Below, one piece after another: positions 1 to 5,276 of a stretch of 5,276 nt of DNA; position 1 is the stretch's first letter, and each line of letters opens with the position of its first letter. Source of the DNA: Chloroflexia bacterium (GTDB taxonomy: Bacteria > Chloroflexota > Chloroflexia > Thermomicrobiales > UBA6265); assembly GCA_013694885.1 (NCBI GenBank), contig JACDBO010000223.1, positions 1-5,276 on the forward strand, read 5' to 3'. The notes under the pieces were generated by a model. The model searched no databases. It had not been told where the DNA came from and was given only the letters and a program-made list of their open reading frames with translations. A program made the position numbers and the translations under genes.

Positions 1-2
1 TG

Positions 3-110
3 CCTACACTGCCGGCGGGTGGCACCGAGCTGTTCAGCGGCACACACCTCGGAACGGGCGAGGCAGTGGCGCTGGAGCCCTGGGACGTCAGGATCGTCGT
101 CGAGGGGTGA
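3..110 (+). CDS. C-terminal end of an unidentified, possibly carbohydrate-active, enzyme (5' partial)
   Basis: The third plus-strand frame is open from the window edge to a TGA at 108-110 and gives 35 residues. About 29 of its 35 codons end in G or C, as in the other real genes here, whereas the two other plus frames give Arg/Ser-rich, unlikely protein. The peptide reads like the last beta-strands of a C-terminal beta-sandwich. It has a turn around LFSGTHLGTGEAV, then a VALEPWDVRIVVEG ending. Glycoside hydrolases (alpha-amylase or beta-galactosidase types) often end in a similar 'leu-x-pro-trp/tyr-x-val' strand, so a sugar hydrolase is my guess, but no catalytic part is visible. The gene converges on the binding-protein gene and is followed by a hairpin at 135-176. 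That a coding end is present is fairly secure; the family is weakly supported. Confidence 0.55.
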   Translation, partial: PTLPAGGTELFSGTHLGTGEAVALEPWDVRIVVEG

Positions 111-134
111 TACGAGGCGTGGATGCATGATAGC

Positions 135-176
135 CGGGAAGCCCTCACCCCTCAGCCCCGGGGTGAGGGCTTCCCG
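135..176. terminator. Bidirectional hairpin terminator between convergent genes
   Basis: Arms 135-151 and 160-176 are perfect inverted complements (17 bp, core GGGAAGCCCTCACCCC) around an 8-base loop, TCAGCCCC. The hairpin starts 25 bases after the TGA of the plus-strand gene and 8 bases after the stop of the minus-strand binding-protein gene, so it can end both transcripts. No long T run follows on either strand. It is therefore not a textbook intrinsic terminator, but T-poor GC-rich hairpins are common at convergent ends in high-GC bacteria. Confidence 0.75.
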
Positions 177-183
177 CGCGGAC

Positions 184-2121
184 CTAGCCCGTCTTGAAGT
201 ACTGCGGCGGGTTGGTGGGCGCGAGGTCGGCATGGAGCCAGCCGGTGACCGAGTTCCGCGGTGTGTTCATGAGGGTGTTCTTGACGGTGCCGTATTCGTT
301 GGCCCGCAGCGCGACACCCATGCACCAGAACTGATCGGCGGCGATGTCGAGGATCTGCCGCATCAGGTTGATCTGCTGCGCGGGATCGATGGTGGTCTGG
401 ATCTCCCGGAAGATCTCGATCTCCTGCCGCACGATCTCCGGTGGCTCGGCGGCGCCCTGCCCTTCCGGGTTCTGGAACCAGTTTAGCCACGGCACCGCAT
501 AGCGCGCGTTGAAGTTGTATGGGAAGTAGTAGAACGGGTCCATCAGCACGCCCAACCCGCCGCCACCGCGCGAGACGCAAGCGTCGTGCTGGTTGCCGGC
601 GGTGCGGGTTGCGAACAGGTCCTGGTCCTCCACCTTGTGGGCGATCTCGATACCGACTGCCGCCCAGTGCTGCTTGATCAGCTCCAGGACGTTGGCGTAG
701 TCGGGGTCAAGCGACGAGATCTCGACTTGGAAGAAGAACGGTTGGCCGTCCGGTCCGAGCCGTTTCCCGCTCCCGTCCTTCTCCGGCAGCACCTTGTCCA
801 GGTGCTGATTGGCCAGCTCGACGTTGTACTCGGTGTACTGCGTCGCCAGCCGCTCGTGGTAGAAGGCTGATTCCGGGCGAGGCGCCGCCTGCCAGGGTTG
901 GCCCTGGGAGACGTAGATGACGTCGATGATCTCCTGCCGGTTCATTGCGTGGGAGAGGCCGACGCGGAAGTCCTTGGTGCTGAACACCCGCTGCTTGTTG
1001 GCGTCGGTATGGGTCAGGTTCAGCATCAGCACCATCTGGTTCATTTGCTGCGGGGTCGTGTCGAAGAAGTGGAAGTTGCCCTTCTCCTGATTGTCGAAGA
1101 AGACGGGTTTGTTGCGAAGCTCATTGACCTCGCGGGCAACCATGTCGATCTCGCCGTTGAGGGCTTTGAGGAGCGCAACTTCCTCATTCTCGACGCGGCC
1201 ATAGACCGAACGATTCATATACGGCAACTGGTTCCCGTCCGGGTCGACTTTCCAATAGTAGGGGTTGCGCACGGCGACCAGCTGTTGTGCCTCGGCGCCG
1301 AGCGCGCCCGTCAGCACCCAGGCGTGAAGCACCGGTCGCTCGGGGTTCTCCCAGGCGTCAGCCTTGCCATTGAAAAATGCCATCCAGTCGTCGAGCTGGG
1401 CGTCTTTGGCCTGCTGCTCGACTTGCGGGGTGTATGTCTTGTGGAACTGCTTGAGGTAGTGGGCCGGGCTGTTGGTCGGTCCGCCGCCACGCTGCGTTGC
1501 CATGTTGACCAGGAAGAGGCCGGATGGCGCCGCGAACCGGAAAACCACCGAGAGGGTATCCCGCTTTTCGACCACGACCGGCTGTTCACCGGCGATCAGC
1601 CACTCCGGCACCGCAGGCGAGAGCTCCTTGTTGAGAAGCACATCCTTGTACCAGAAGACGATGTCGTCGGCGGTGAAGGGCTGTCCGTCGGACCACTTCA
1701 TCCCGTCCCGCAGGTGGAAGGTGAACTCGCTGCCGTCCGGGTTCGTGTCGACGCGTTCGGCGACGTTAGGGATCACCTCGTCGGTCGTTAGGTTTGTGGC
1801 GCCTTGTCGCCAGCGCACAAGATGCTCATAGCCGATCGTGGTGTTGATGTAATCCGCGGCACCGGCAGGGAGCAGGAAGTGCAGCCAGTCGCCACCGTAG
1901 GTGCCGACCTGTTCGGGTTCGAGCACCAGTGGAGTTTTGGGTAGCCGCTCCGCGACAGCAGGTAACTGACCAGCCGTGACCTGGTCGGCAAGTTCCGGTG
2001 CTTCTTTGGCCGCTCCGCCCGTCTGGGATGCCGCATCAGCGCCGCGGATGGCGATCAGCGCTCCGCCGGCCGCCGCGGCGGAGATGGTCACGAATTGTCG
2101 TCGATCGAGCTTGCGATTCAT
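184..2121 (-). CDS. Tat-exported family 5 ABC transporter substrate-binding protein
   Basis: This is a 645-residue extracytoplasmic solute-binding protein of the SBP_bac_5 (DppA/OppA-like) family, which captures peptides, nickel or oligosaccharides for an ABC importer. Residues 6-14 (DRRQFVTIS) are a twin-arginine motif, followed by a hydrophobic Ala/Gly/Ile stretch (15-25) and a likely cleavage site near ADA-A at 30-31, so export is probably by Tat. The family core is clear: QVGTYGGDW (71-79), the hinge region VDTNPDGSEFTFHLRDG (124-140), then MKWSDGQPFTADDIVFWYKD (141-160), the classic signature. A start at 2121 fits a GAGGAG ribosome site 8 bases upstream and a 4-bp ATGA overlap with the sulfatase stop. 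The length (about 100 residues above DppA) resembles members that bind sugars. There is no Cys lipobox after the signal, so the anchor is unclear. No permease or ATPase gene lies alongside. Family assignment is firm; the ligand is unknown, with a sulfated molecule inferred from the neighbour only. Confidence 0.93.
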   Translation of the reverse strand: MNRKLDRRQFVTISAAAAGGALIAIRGADAASQTGGAAKEAPELADQVTAGQLPAVAERLPKTPLVLEPEQVGTYGGDWLHFLLPAGAADYINTTIGYEHLVRWRQGATNLTTDEVIPNVAERVDTNPDGSEFTFHLRDGMKWSDGQPFTADDIVFWYKDVLLNKELSPAVPEWLIAGEQPVVVEKRDTLSVVFRFAAPSGLFLVNMATQRGGGPTNSPAHYLKQFHKTYTPQVEQQAKDAQLDDWMAFFNGKADAWENPERPVLHAWVLTGALGAEAQQLVAVRNPYYWKVDPDGNQLPYMNRSVYGRVENEEVALLKALNGEIDMVAREVNELRNKPVFFDNQEKGNFHFFDTTPQQMNQMVLMLNLTHTDANKQRVFSTKDFRVGLSHAMNRQEIIDVIYVSQGQPWQAAPRPESAFYHERLATQYTEYNVELANQHLDKVLPEKDGSGKRLGPDGQPFFFQVEISSLDPDYANVLELIKQHWAAVGIEIAHKVEDQDLFATRTAGNQHDACVSRGGGGLGVLMDPFYYFPYNFNARYAVPWLNWFQNPEGQGAAEPPEIVRQEIEIFREIQTTIDPAQQINLMRQILDIAADQFWCMGVALRANEYGTVKNTLMNTPRNSVTGWLHADLAPTNPPQYFKTG

Positions 2122-3698
2122 GGTGCGTGCTCCTCACGTTGCTCGTCCGGACCGCTCGCCGTGGTCTCTCGGTAGGGCGTCCAGTAGTTGCGCGGATCCG
2201 TCTTTCGCCGGTAGCCGTTCACGGGGATCGGCAGAGAATCTTGGGCTCGCAGCATCCAGGCCACCAACTCGGCAAGCAAGTCGGCGCGCGTCTCGACTCG
2301 GCTCGGGTCGTCGAAGCGATTGTCCAACTCGAACGGGTCGTCGGCGAGGTCGTAGAGCTGTCCATGCCCATGCATGTCCAGCAGCAGCTTCCAGTCACCT
2401 TTGCGGACCATCCGCAGGTTGCCGCTCTGGGTGCAGGCGTTGAGCTCGTCGAAGGCCCGCCGCTCCGGCGTGATGGTCAGCCCCGGCCAGTCCTCGACCA
2501 CGTCGTCGGCGGTGAGGTGCAATCCGCCGATGCCCTGCTCGCCGTAGACGCTGGCGAACTCCGCCATCGGGTAGTCGCCGCCGGTCAGGAGCGGCCACAG
2601 GCTGCGACCCTGTACGCCGGGCGGCATCGACACCCCCAGCGCCTCGCACAGAGTCGGCAGCACATCGACCAGCGAGACGAATGCCGGGTGCGGCGCCGCG
2701 CTGGCGCGGACACCGGGTCCGGCGAAGAAGAGCGGGACGCGCATCAGCAGCTCCGGCATCTCCGCGCCCTTGCGCATCAACCCGTACTCGCCGACGAAGT
2801 CGCCGTGATCGGAGAGGAAGACCAGTAGCGTGTTCTCCCGCAGCCCGGCGTTGTCGAGGAAGGTGACGAAGCGGCGGATCTGGTCGTCGAGCAGCCGCAG
2901 CATCCCCAGATAGTTGGCTCGCGCGCGGGGGATCACCTCGCCGTAGTTCGGATGGGCAGCCTCGCCGATCTGGCGGAGGTAGCGCCACGGGAAGCTCTGC
3001 CCGGACAGCGCCGCCTCATCTGTGGCGAGCGGCGGCAAGGTTTCCGGTGGAAACATGGAGAAATAGGGTTCGGGCACTTGGTATGGATTGTGGGGTTCTG
3101 GAAACGAGAGCCAGAGGCAGAACGGCGCGCCGTCGAGCGAACGGATCCAGCTCTCTGCCTGGGAGACGATCCGGTATGGCGCCTGGCACTCCAGTGGGAA
3201 CGGTGTCGGCGTCAGGCCGACGCGGTGGTGGAGGTCGGCGAGCCACTGGTCGAAGGCCCGCTCCTCCGGCGAGCGGGCCGCTTCGAGACCGCCGTTGTGC
3301 ATGTAGCGCGCGACGAAGTCGAGCCGCTCGGGATCCAGGTGTGAATGGTTCTTGCCGACCAGGGCGCTGGCGTAGCCCTCGCCCCGCACTACGTCGAACA
3401 GGTCATGTGCGTAGACGGCGTGGTCCGTTCCGCGATTCTCGCGGACGTGGTGCGCACTCGGGTAACGCCCGGTCAGCAGGCTGACGCGGGCCGGACCGCA
3501 GACCGGGATCGGCGTGTAGGCGTGGTCGAACCAGGCGCCCGACCGCGCCAGATCGTCGAGGAACGGCGTCGTGTCGAGCGCGTACCCCTCGCGGCGGGCG
3601 AGATCGGCCCGTTGCTGGTCGGTCATGACGACGACGATGTTCGGCCGCCCATGACGAAGGGCCGAGGTACGAGGGCCGAGGTGCGAGGATCGAGTCAC
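2118..3698 (-). CDS. Type I (formylglycine, Cys-type) sulfatase, cytoplasmic
   Basis: This enzyme hydrolyses sulfate esters and belongs to the alkaline-phosphatase-like sulfatase family (PF00884). With the GTG start at 3698 it has 526 residues. The first strand and metal site are RPNIVVVMTDQQ (Asp27). The core is CGPAR (Cys67, to become formylglycine; Arg71) followed by LLTGRYP. GKNHSH carries Lys116 and His118, FPEPHNPY carries His203, LSDHGDF gives metal ligands Asp297 and His298, and the usual tail MVRKGDWKLLLD...YDLADDPFELDN is present. There is no signal peptide, so it should act in the cytoplasm. The last four bases overlap the binding-protein start. The start is uncertain: GTG 3698, GTG 3713 and ATG 3626 are all in frame. 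ATG 3626 would cut off the first beta-strand and has no ribosome site. GTG 3698 keeps the strand but adds about 18 residues read from a repeat (peptide SHLGPRTSALRHG). The natural-looking ATG at 3652 is one base out of frame. Substrate unknown (choline sulfate, sugar or aryl sulfates are possible). Confidence 0.88.
   Translation of the reverse strand: MTRSSHLGPRTSALRHGRPNIVVVMTDQQRADLARREGYALDTTPFLDDLARSGAWFDHAYTPIPVCGPARVSLLTGRYPSAHHVRENRGTDHAVYAHDLFDVVRGEGYASALVGKNHSHLDPERLDFVARYMHNGGLEAARSPEERAFDQWLADLHHRVGLTPTPFPLECQAPYRIVSQAESWIRSLDGAPFCLWLSFPEPHNPYQVPEPYFSMFPPETLPPLATDEAALSGQSFPWRYLRQIGEAAHPNYGEVIPRARANYLGMLRLLDDQIRRFVTFLDNAGLRENTLLVFLSDHGDFVGEYGLMRKGAEMPELLMRVPLFFAGPGVRASAAPHPAFVSLVDVLPTLCEALGVSMPPGVQGRSLWPLLTGGDYPMAEFASVYGEQGIGGLHLTADDVVEDWPGLTITPERRAFDELNACTQSGNLRMVRKGDWKLLLDMHGHGQLYDLADDPFELDNRFDDPSRVETRADLLAELVAWMLRAQDSLPIPVNGYRRKTDPRNYWTPYRETTASGPDEQREEHAP
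2130..2135 (-). promoter_or_regulatory. Ribosome binding site of the binding-protein gene
   Basis: On the minus strand GAGGAG sits 8 bases before the ATG at 2121, inside the last codons of the sulfatase gene. It fixes the binding-protein start and explains independent initiation on top of ATGA stop-start coupling. Confidence 0.7.
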
Positions 3699-3730
3699 AG
3701 ACCTATCTCTCACCTCGGCCCTCGTACCTC
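3664..3730. repeat. 20-bp perfect inverted repeat with internal direct repeats, REP/MITE-like
   Basis: Arm 3664-3683 (GAGGTACGAGGGCCGAGGTG) is the exact reverse complement of 3711-3730, with a 27-base interior. After one mismatch (3684/3710) three more pairs form. The left arm also runs as a direct repeat of a 12-base unit, CGAGGTNCGAGG, at 3663 and 3677. Because it is symmetrical, both strands translate to near-identical peptides (GTRAEVR...SHLGPRTS), a sign of repeat DNA rather than protein. It lies between the stop of the small membrane gene (3749) and the sulfatase body. It could act as a terminator or attenuator, an mRNA stabiliser, or be a small dispersed palindromic element. The GTG candidates for the sulfatase sit in its arm (3713) and loop (3698). 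Confidence 0.8.
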
Positions 3731-3748
3731 CGTTGTGGAGCAACGGCT

Positions 3749-3994
3749 TTATAGCTCTTGGTCGTAGGGGTCTTCGGTGCTGGGGGAGGTCGTGCGGGTG
3801 ACGAGCGCGACGGCGCCAAGGATGAGCGCCAGCCCGACGATAATGCCGATGAGCTGTTGGTAGCCGAACCCCTCGCCGCCGCCGATGCCCACCGTATCGG
3901 CCAGCAGTGAGAGCAGGATTAACACGAAACCGATGCCGATCAGCAGCAGCGCGGTGACCCGATGCGAGGTGCCAGGACTTGTGGATTGCCGCAT
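3749..3994 (-). CDS. Small two-helix membrane protein, function unknown
   Basis: This is an 81-residue protein starting at the ATG at 3994, chosen because GAAGGTG lies about 6 bases upstream. A start at 4048 would add 18 residues with no such site. A short polar N-terminus (1-12) precedes a first helix (about 13-32, VTALLLIGIGFVLILLSLLA). Then comes a Gly-rich turn, GIGGGEGFGYQQ (36-47), a second helix (about 48-65, LIGIIVGLALILGAVALV), and an acidic tail ending YDQEL. Both ends are probably on the same side of the membrane, and the tail has more acidic than basic residues. I recall small proteins with a similar helix, 'GxGFGxxQ' turn, helix plan in Chloroflexota, but no function is known to me. 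It is first in the minus-strand block, 50 bases ahead of the sulfatase start used here. The TAA stop precedes the inverted repeat, so co-transcription with the sulfatase is possible but not certain. Confidence 0.7.
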   Translation of the reverse strand: MRQSTSPGTSHRVTALLLIGIGFVLILLSLLADTVGIGGGEGFGYQQLIGIIVGLALILGAVALVTRTTSPSTEDPYDQEL

Positions 3995-4132
3995 GATGCA
4001 CCTTCGCCCACAGCGAACACTGTCAACAATCGACGACCCGACGATCATCGGCTACCGTGCGCTCGCCCGATCCCCTCACGGCTGAAACGGAGAACCATCG
4101 GCCTACCTCGTCTGCACTTCGATTGCGGGCTC

Positions 4133-4163
4133 ATTATACCCAAGCGGCTACCATAATGGGCAA
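4133..4163 (-). promoter_or_regulatory. Candidate promoter for the minus-strand block
   Basis: On the minus strand a perfect TATAAT (4138-4133) is preceded by TTGCCC (4163-4158) with a 19-base spacer. The spacer is longer than the preferred 17, but the -10 is exact and stands out in a GC-rich region. It would give a leader of roughly 130 bases before the ATG at 3994. Confidence 0.4.
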
Positions 4164-4233
4164 GTGGGACTGAGGGCCACATCGCTGGTCGCCCGGCCAT
4201 CGTGCTTTGATGCCCTGGTTCCGGGCGTTCCGC

Positions 4234-4263
4234 TTGACCGCTAGGCATTCGCTTCGGTATACG
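4234..4263 (+). promoter_or_regulatory. Candidate promoter for coxB
   Basis: TTGACC (4234-4239), an 18-base spacer and TATACG (4258-4263) make a housekeeping-type promoter with good -35 and fair -10 matches. It lies about 130 bases upstream of the coxB ATG at 4395 and points the right way. No regulator site is evident. Confidence 0.4.
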
Positions 4264-4384
4264 TTGCTCGACATTCGGGGCGGCTCGCTGATCGCGGGTT
4301 TTGAGGCGCAACCGGGCTGGCCAAGTCGAACTGGATCACCTAGACGACCTCGACGAGCTAAGTGCGCCACCAGGGCGCCGCGGT

Positions 4385-4390
4385 GGGAGG
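4385..4390 (+). promoter_or_regulatory. Ribosome binding site of coxB
   Basis: GGGAGG ends 4 bases before the ATG at 4395. The spacing is short but the match is strong, and it favours this start over GTG at 4482, which would give a shorter signal peptide. A weak 5-bp stem (4367-4371 with 4382-4386) could partly cover it. Confidence 0.55.
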
Positions 4391-4394
4391 CAGC

Positions 4395-5276
4395 ATGATA
4401 CGGCGGAACCAGGATCGGGCGGAGCGGGGAGCGCGGACCGACGCGGCCGGTGGGCGGCGGCGCGGAGCTGCCGGGCGGGTCGTGATCCTCGGCACCGTCG
4501 CCGTCGTTGCGGCTGTGCTGCTCTCCGCGTGCGGGGCTGATGAGCGGACGCCCTATTCGACGGTCGATCCCGCGTCACCAGAGGCCGATAATATCCAGGC
4601 GCTCTACAAATTGATCTTCTGGATGGCGCTGGTCGTCTTCGTCGGTGTCCAGTTCGCCATCGTCTACACCGCGATGCGCTTCCGCCGCCCGCAATCTGGA
4701 AACGAGCGCCCGGCGCAAATCCACGGCAACCGGCGGCTGGAGATCATCTGGACCGTGATCCCGGCGGTCGTCCTATTGATTATCCTGATTCCGACCATCA
4801 CCACCCTCTACGACCAGGACGCCGCCGCTCAGGAAGGCGACATCGTGGTCGATGTCTACGGCAAGCAGTGGTGGTGGGAGATGCAGTACGGTGCCGATGC
4901 CGAGGGCCGCGACCTCGGCGTGGTCACCGCCAACGAACTCCGCGTGCCGGTGGGTCGTGAGGTGGTGATCCGGCTGCACTCCAACAATGTCATCCACTCG
5001 TTCTGGGTGCCGCGCCTGACCGGCAAGACCGACCTGATCCCCGGCCACGTCAACAACCTGTCGTTCACGCCGACCGAGGTCGGCGAGTATTACGGCGAGT
5101 GTGCCGAGTTCTGCGGCACGCAGCACGCCTGGATGCGCTTCAAGGTCATCGTCCAGCCTGAGGAGGAGTTCTACAACTGGGTCAACGCCTGGCGGACCGG
5201 TCACCCCTCCACCACCAACCAGGACGCGCCCGCCGAGATCGCCAAGGCGCCGCAGGTCCTCAACCTCTGTCTGAGC
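4395..5276 (+). CDS. coxB: Cytochrome c oxidase subunit II, CuA subunit, probably with a fused heme c domain (3' partial)
   Basis: This subunit of the aa3/caa3-type oxidase takes electrons from cytochrome c through the CuA centre and passes them to heme a in subunit I. The 294 codons seen stay open to the window edge. An Arg-rich N-terminus (1-28) leads to a signal helix and lipobox LSAC (Cys46), so it is probably a lipoprotein. Transmembrane helices lie at about 71-94 and 116-138. The outer cupredoxin domain follows, with the aromatic electron entry QWWWEMQY (158-165). The CuA ligands are His201 (NVIHSFWVP) and Cys236, Glu238, Cys240, His244, Met247 in GECAEFCGTQHAWM, a complete set. After the cupredoxin fold the chain goes on through an Ala/Pro linker to APQVLNLCLS at the edge, where Cys292-Leu-Ser looks like the start of CXXCH. 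That would be the caa3-type arrangement. It is likely the first gene of a cox operon continuing right. Confidence 0.95.
   Translation, partial: MIRRNQDRAERGARTDAAGGRRRGAAGRVVILGTVAVVAAVLLSACGADERTPYSTVDPASPEADNIQALYKLIFWMALVVFVGVQFAIVYTAMRFRRPQSGNERPAQIHGNRRLEIIWTVIPAVVLLIILIPTITTLYDQDAAAQEGDIVVDVYGKQWWWEMQYGADAEGRDLGVVTANELRVPVGREVVIRLHSNNVIHSFWVPRLTGKTDLIPGHVNNLSFTPTEVGEYYGECAEFCGTQHAWMRFKVIVQPEEEFYNWVNAWRTGHPSTTNQDAPAEIAKAPQVLNLCLS

Larger units (their letters stand above)
3995..4394. other. Divergent intergenic region, about 400 bases, no gene seen
   Basis: The region separates the minus-strand membrane-protein/sulfatase block from plus-strand coxB. The open frames here (for example 4045-4311 and 4134-4370 on the minus strand, 4207-4398 on the plus) have no ribosome site and no recognisable protein pattern. 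The composition dips toward A+T around 4130-4160. It holds a candidate promoter on each strand (4133-4163 minus, 4234-4263 plus) and no tRNA fold or strong hairpin that I could find. Confidence 0.6.

Noticed and set aside
19..486. Plus-strand open frame at the left edge (155 codons)
   Set aside because: It crosses the terminator hairpin and runs antisense to the binding-protein gene; the neighbouring frame ending at 110 has the better codon pattern.
898..1791. Long plus-strand open frame (297 codons) opposite the binding-protein gene
   Set aside because: It is antisense to a clear SBP_5 gene, its peptide is Val/Leu/Asp/His-rich with no family pattern, and it has no convincing ribosome site. 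Long antisense frames are expected opposite GC-rich genes.
1998..2828. Plus-strand open frame (276 codons) across the sulfatase/binding-protein junction
   Set aside because: Arg-rich mirror of two well-supported minus-strand genes.
3655..3735. Short CRISPR-like repeats
   Set aside because: The repeats are nested and inverted with no regular spacers, so it is a palindromic element rather than an array.
3699..4001. N-terminal extension of the sulfatase frame to an ATG at 4001
   Set aside because: It would overlap the small membrane protein out of frame through its full length and reads as His/Arg-rich filler; sulfatase homology starts only at RPNIVVV.
4021..4026. Perfect TTGACA on the minus strand just upstream of the membrane-protein gene
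   Set aside because: No -10 element lies 16-18 bases downstream (the sequences there are AAGGTG/AGGTGC/GGTGCA), and that position coincides with the ribosome site.
4130..4190. Possible tRNA-like segment (AAGCGGCTA, GGGACTGAGGG)
   Set aside because: No acceptor stem, anticodon arm and TTCGA-type T loop can be assembled from it.

Overview
The window is GC-rich (about 60-65% by eye), with coding frames that favour G or C at the third position. A CoxB that runs straight into an apparent heme c motif, next to a family 5 solute-binding protein and a sulfatase, fits a thermophilic or soil Chloroflexota such as Thermomicrobia (Sphaerobacter or Nitrolancea-like). This placement is an inference from protein style, not a measured match.

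Layout. Positions 1-110 hold the last 35 codons of a plus-strand gene, probably the C-terminal beta-domain of a glycoside hydrolase or similar carbohydrate enzyme. A strong 17-bp hairpin (135-176) separates it from a convergent minus-strand block. Read from the right, that block is: a small two-helix membrane protein (3994-3749); a 20-bp perfect inverted repeat (3664-3730) lying over the next gene's 5' end; a type I Cys-type sulfatase (about 3698-2118); and a Tat-exported family 5 ABC substrate-binding protein (2121-184). The sulfatase and binding protein overlap by ATGA and are almost certainly translated together. Positions 3995-4394 are a divergent intergenic region with one plausible promoter on each strand. 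On the plus strand, coxB (cytochrome c oxidase subunit II, CuA site complete) starts at 4395 and runs off the window end. It has no stop in the window.

How the genes work together. The sulfatase and binding protein look like a small catabolic unit: capture of a substrate outside the membrane and removal of sulfate inside the cell. The binding protein is an orphan here, because no permease or ATPase gene lies on either side within the window. CoxB belongs to a separate aerobic respiratory operon that continues to the right.

The oddest point is the sulfatase 5' end. The natural start (Met-Gly-Arg-Pro-Asn...) is one base out of frame, directly beside the inverted-repeat element, so the start is either displaced into the repeat or broken by a one-base indel. 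I see no CRISPR array, tRNA, rRNA, transposase or clearly new multi-gene system.
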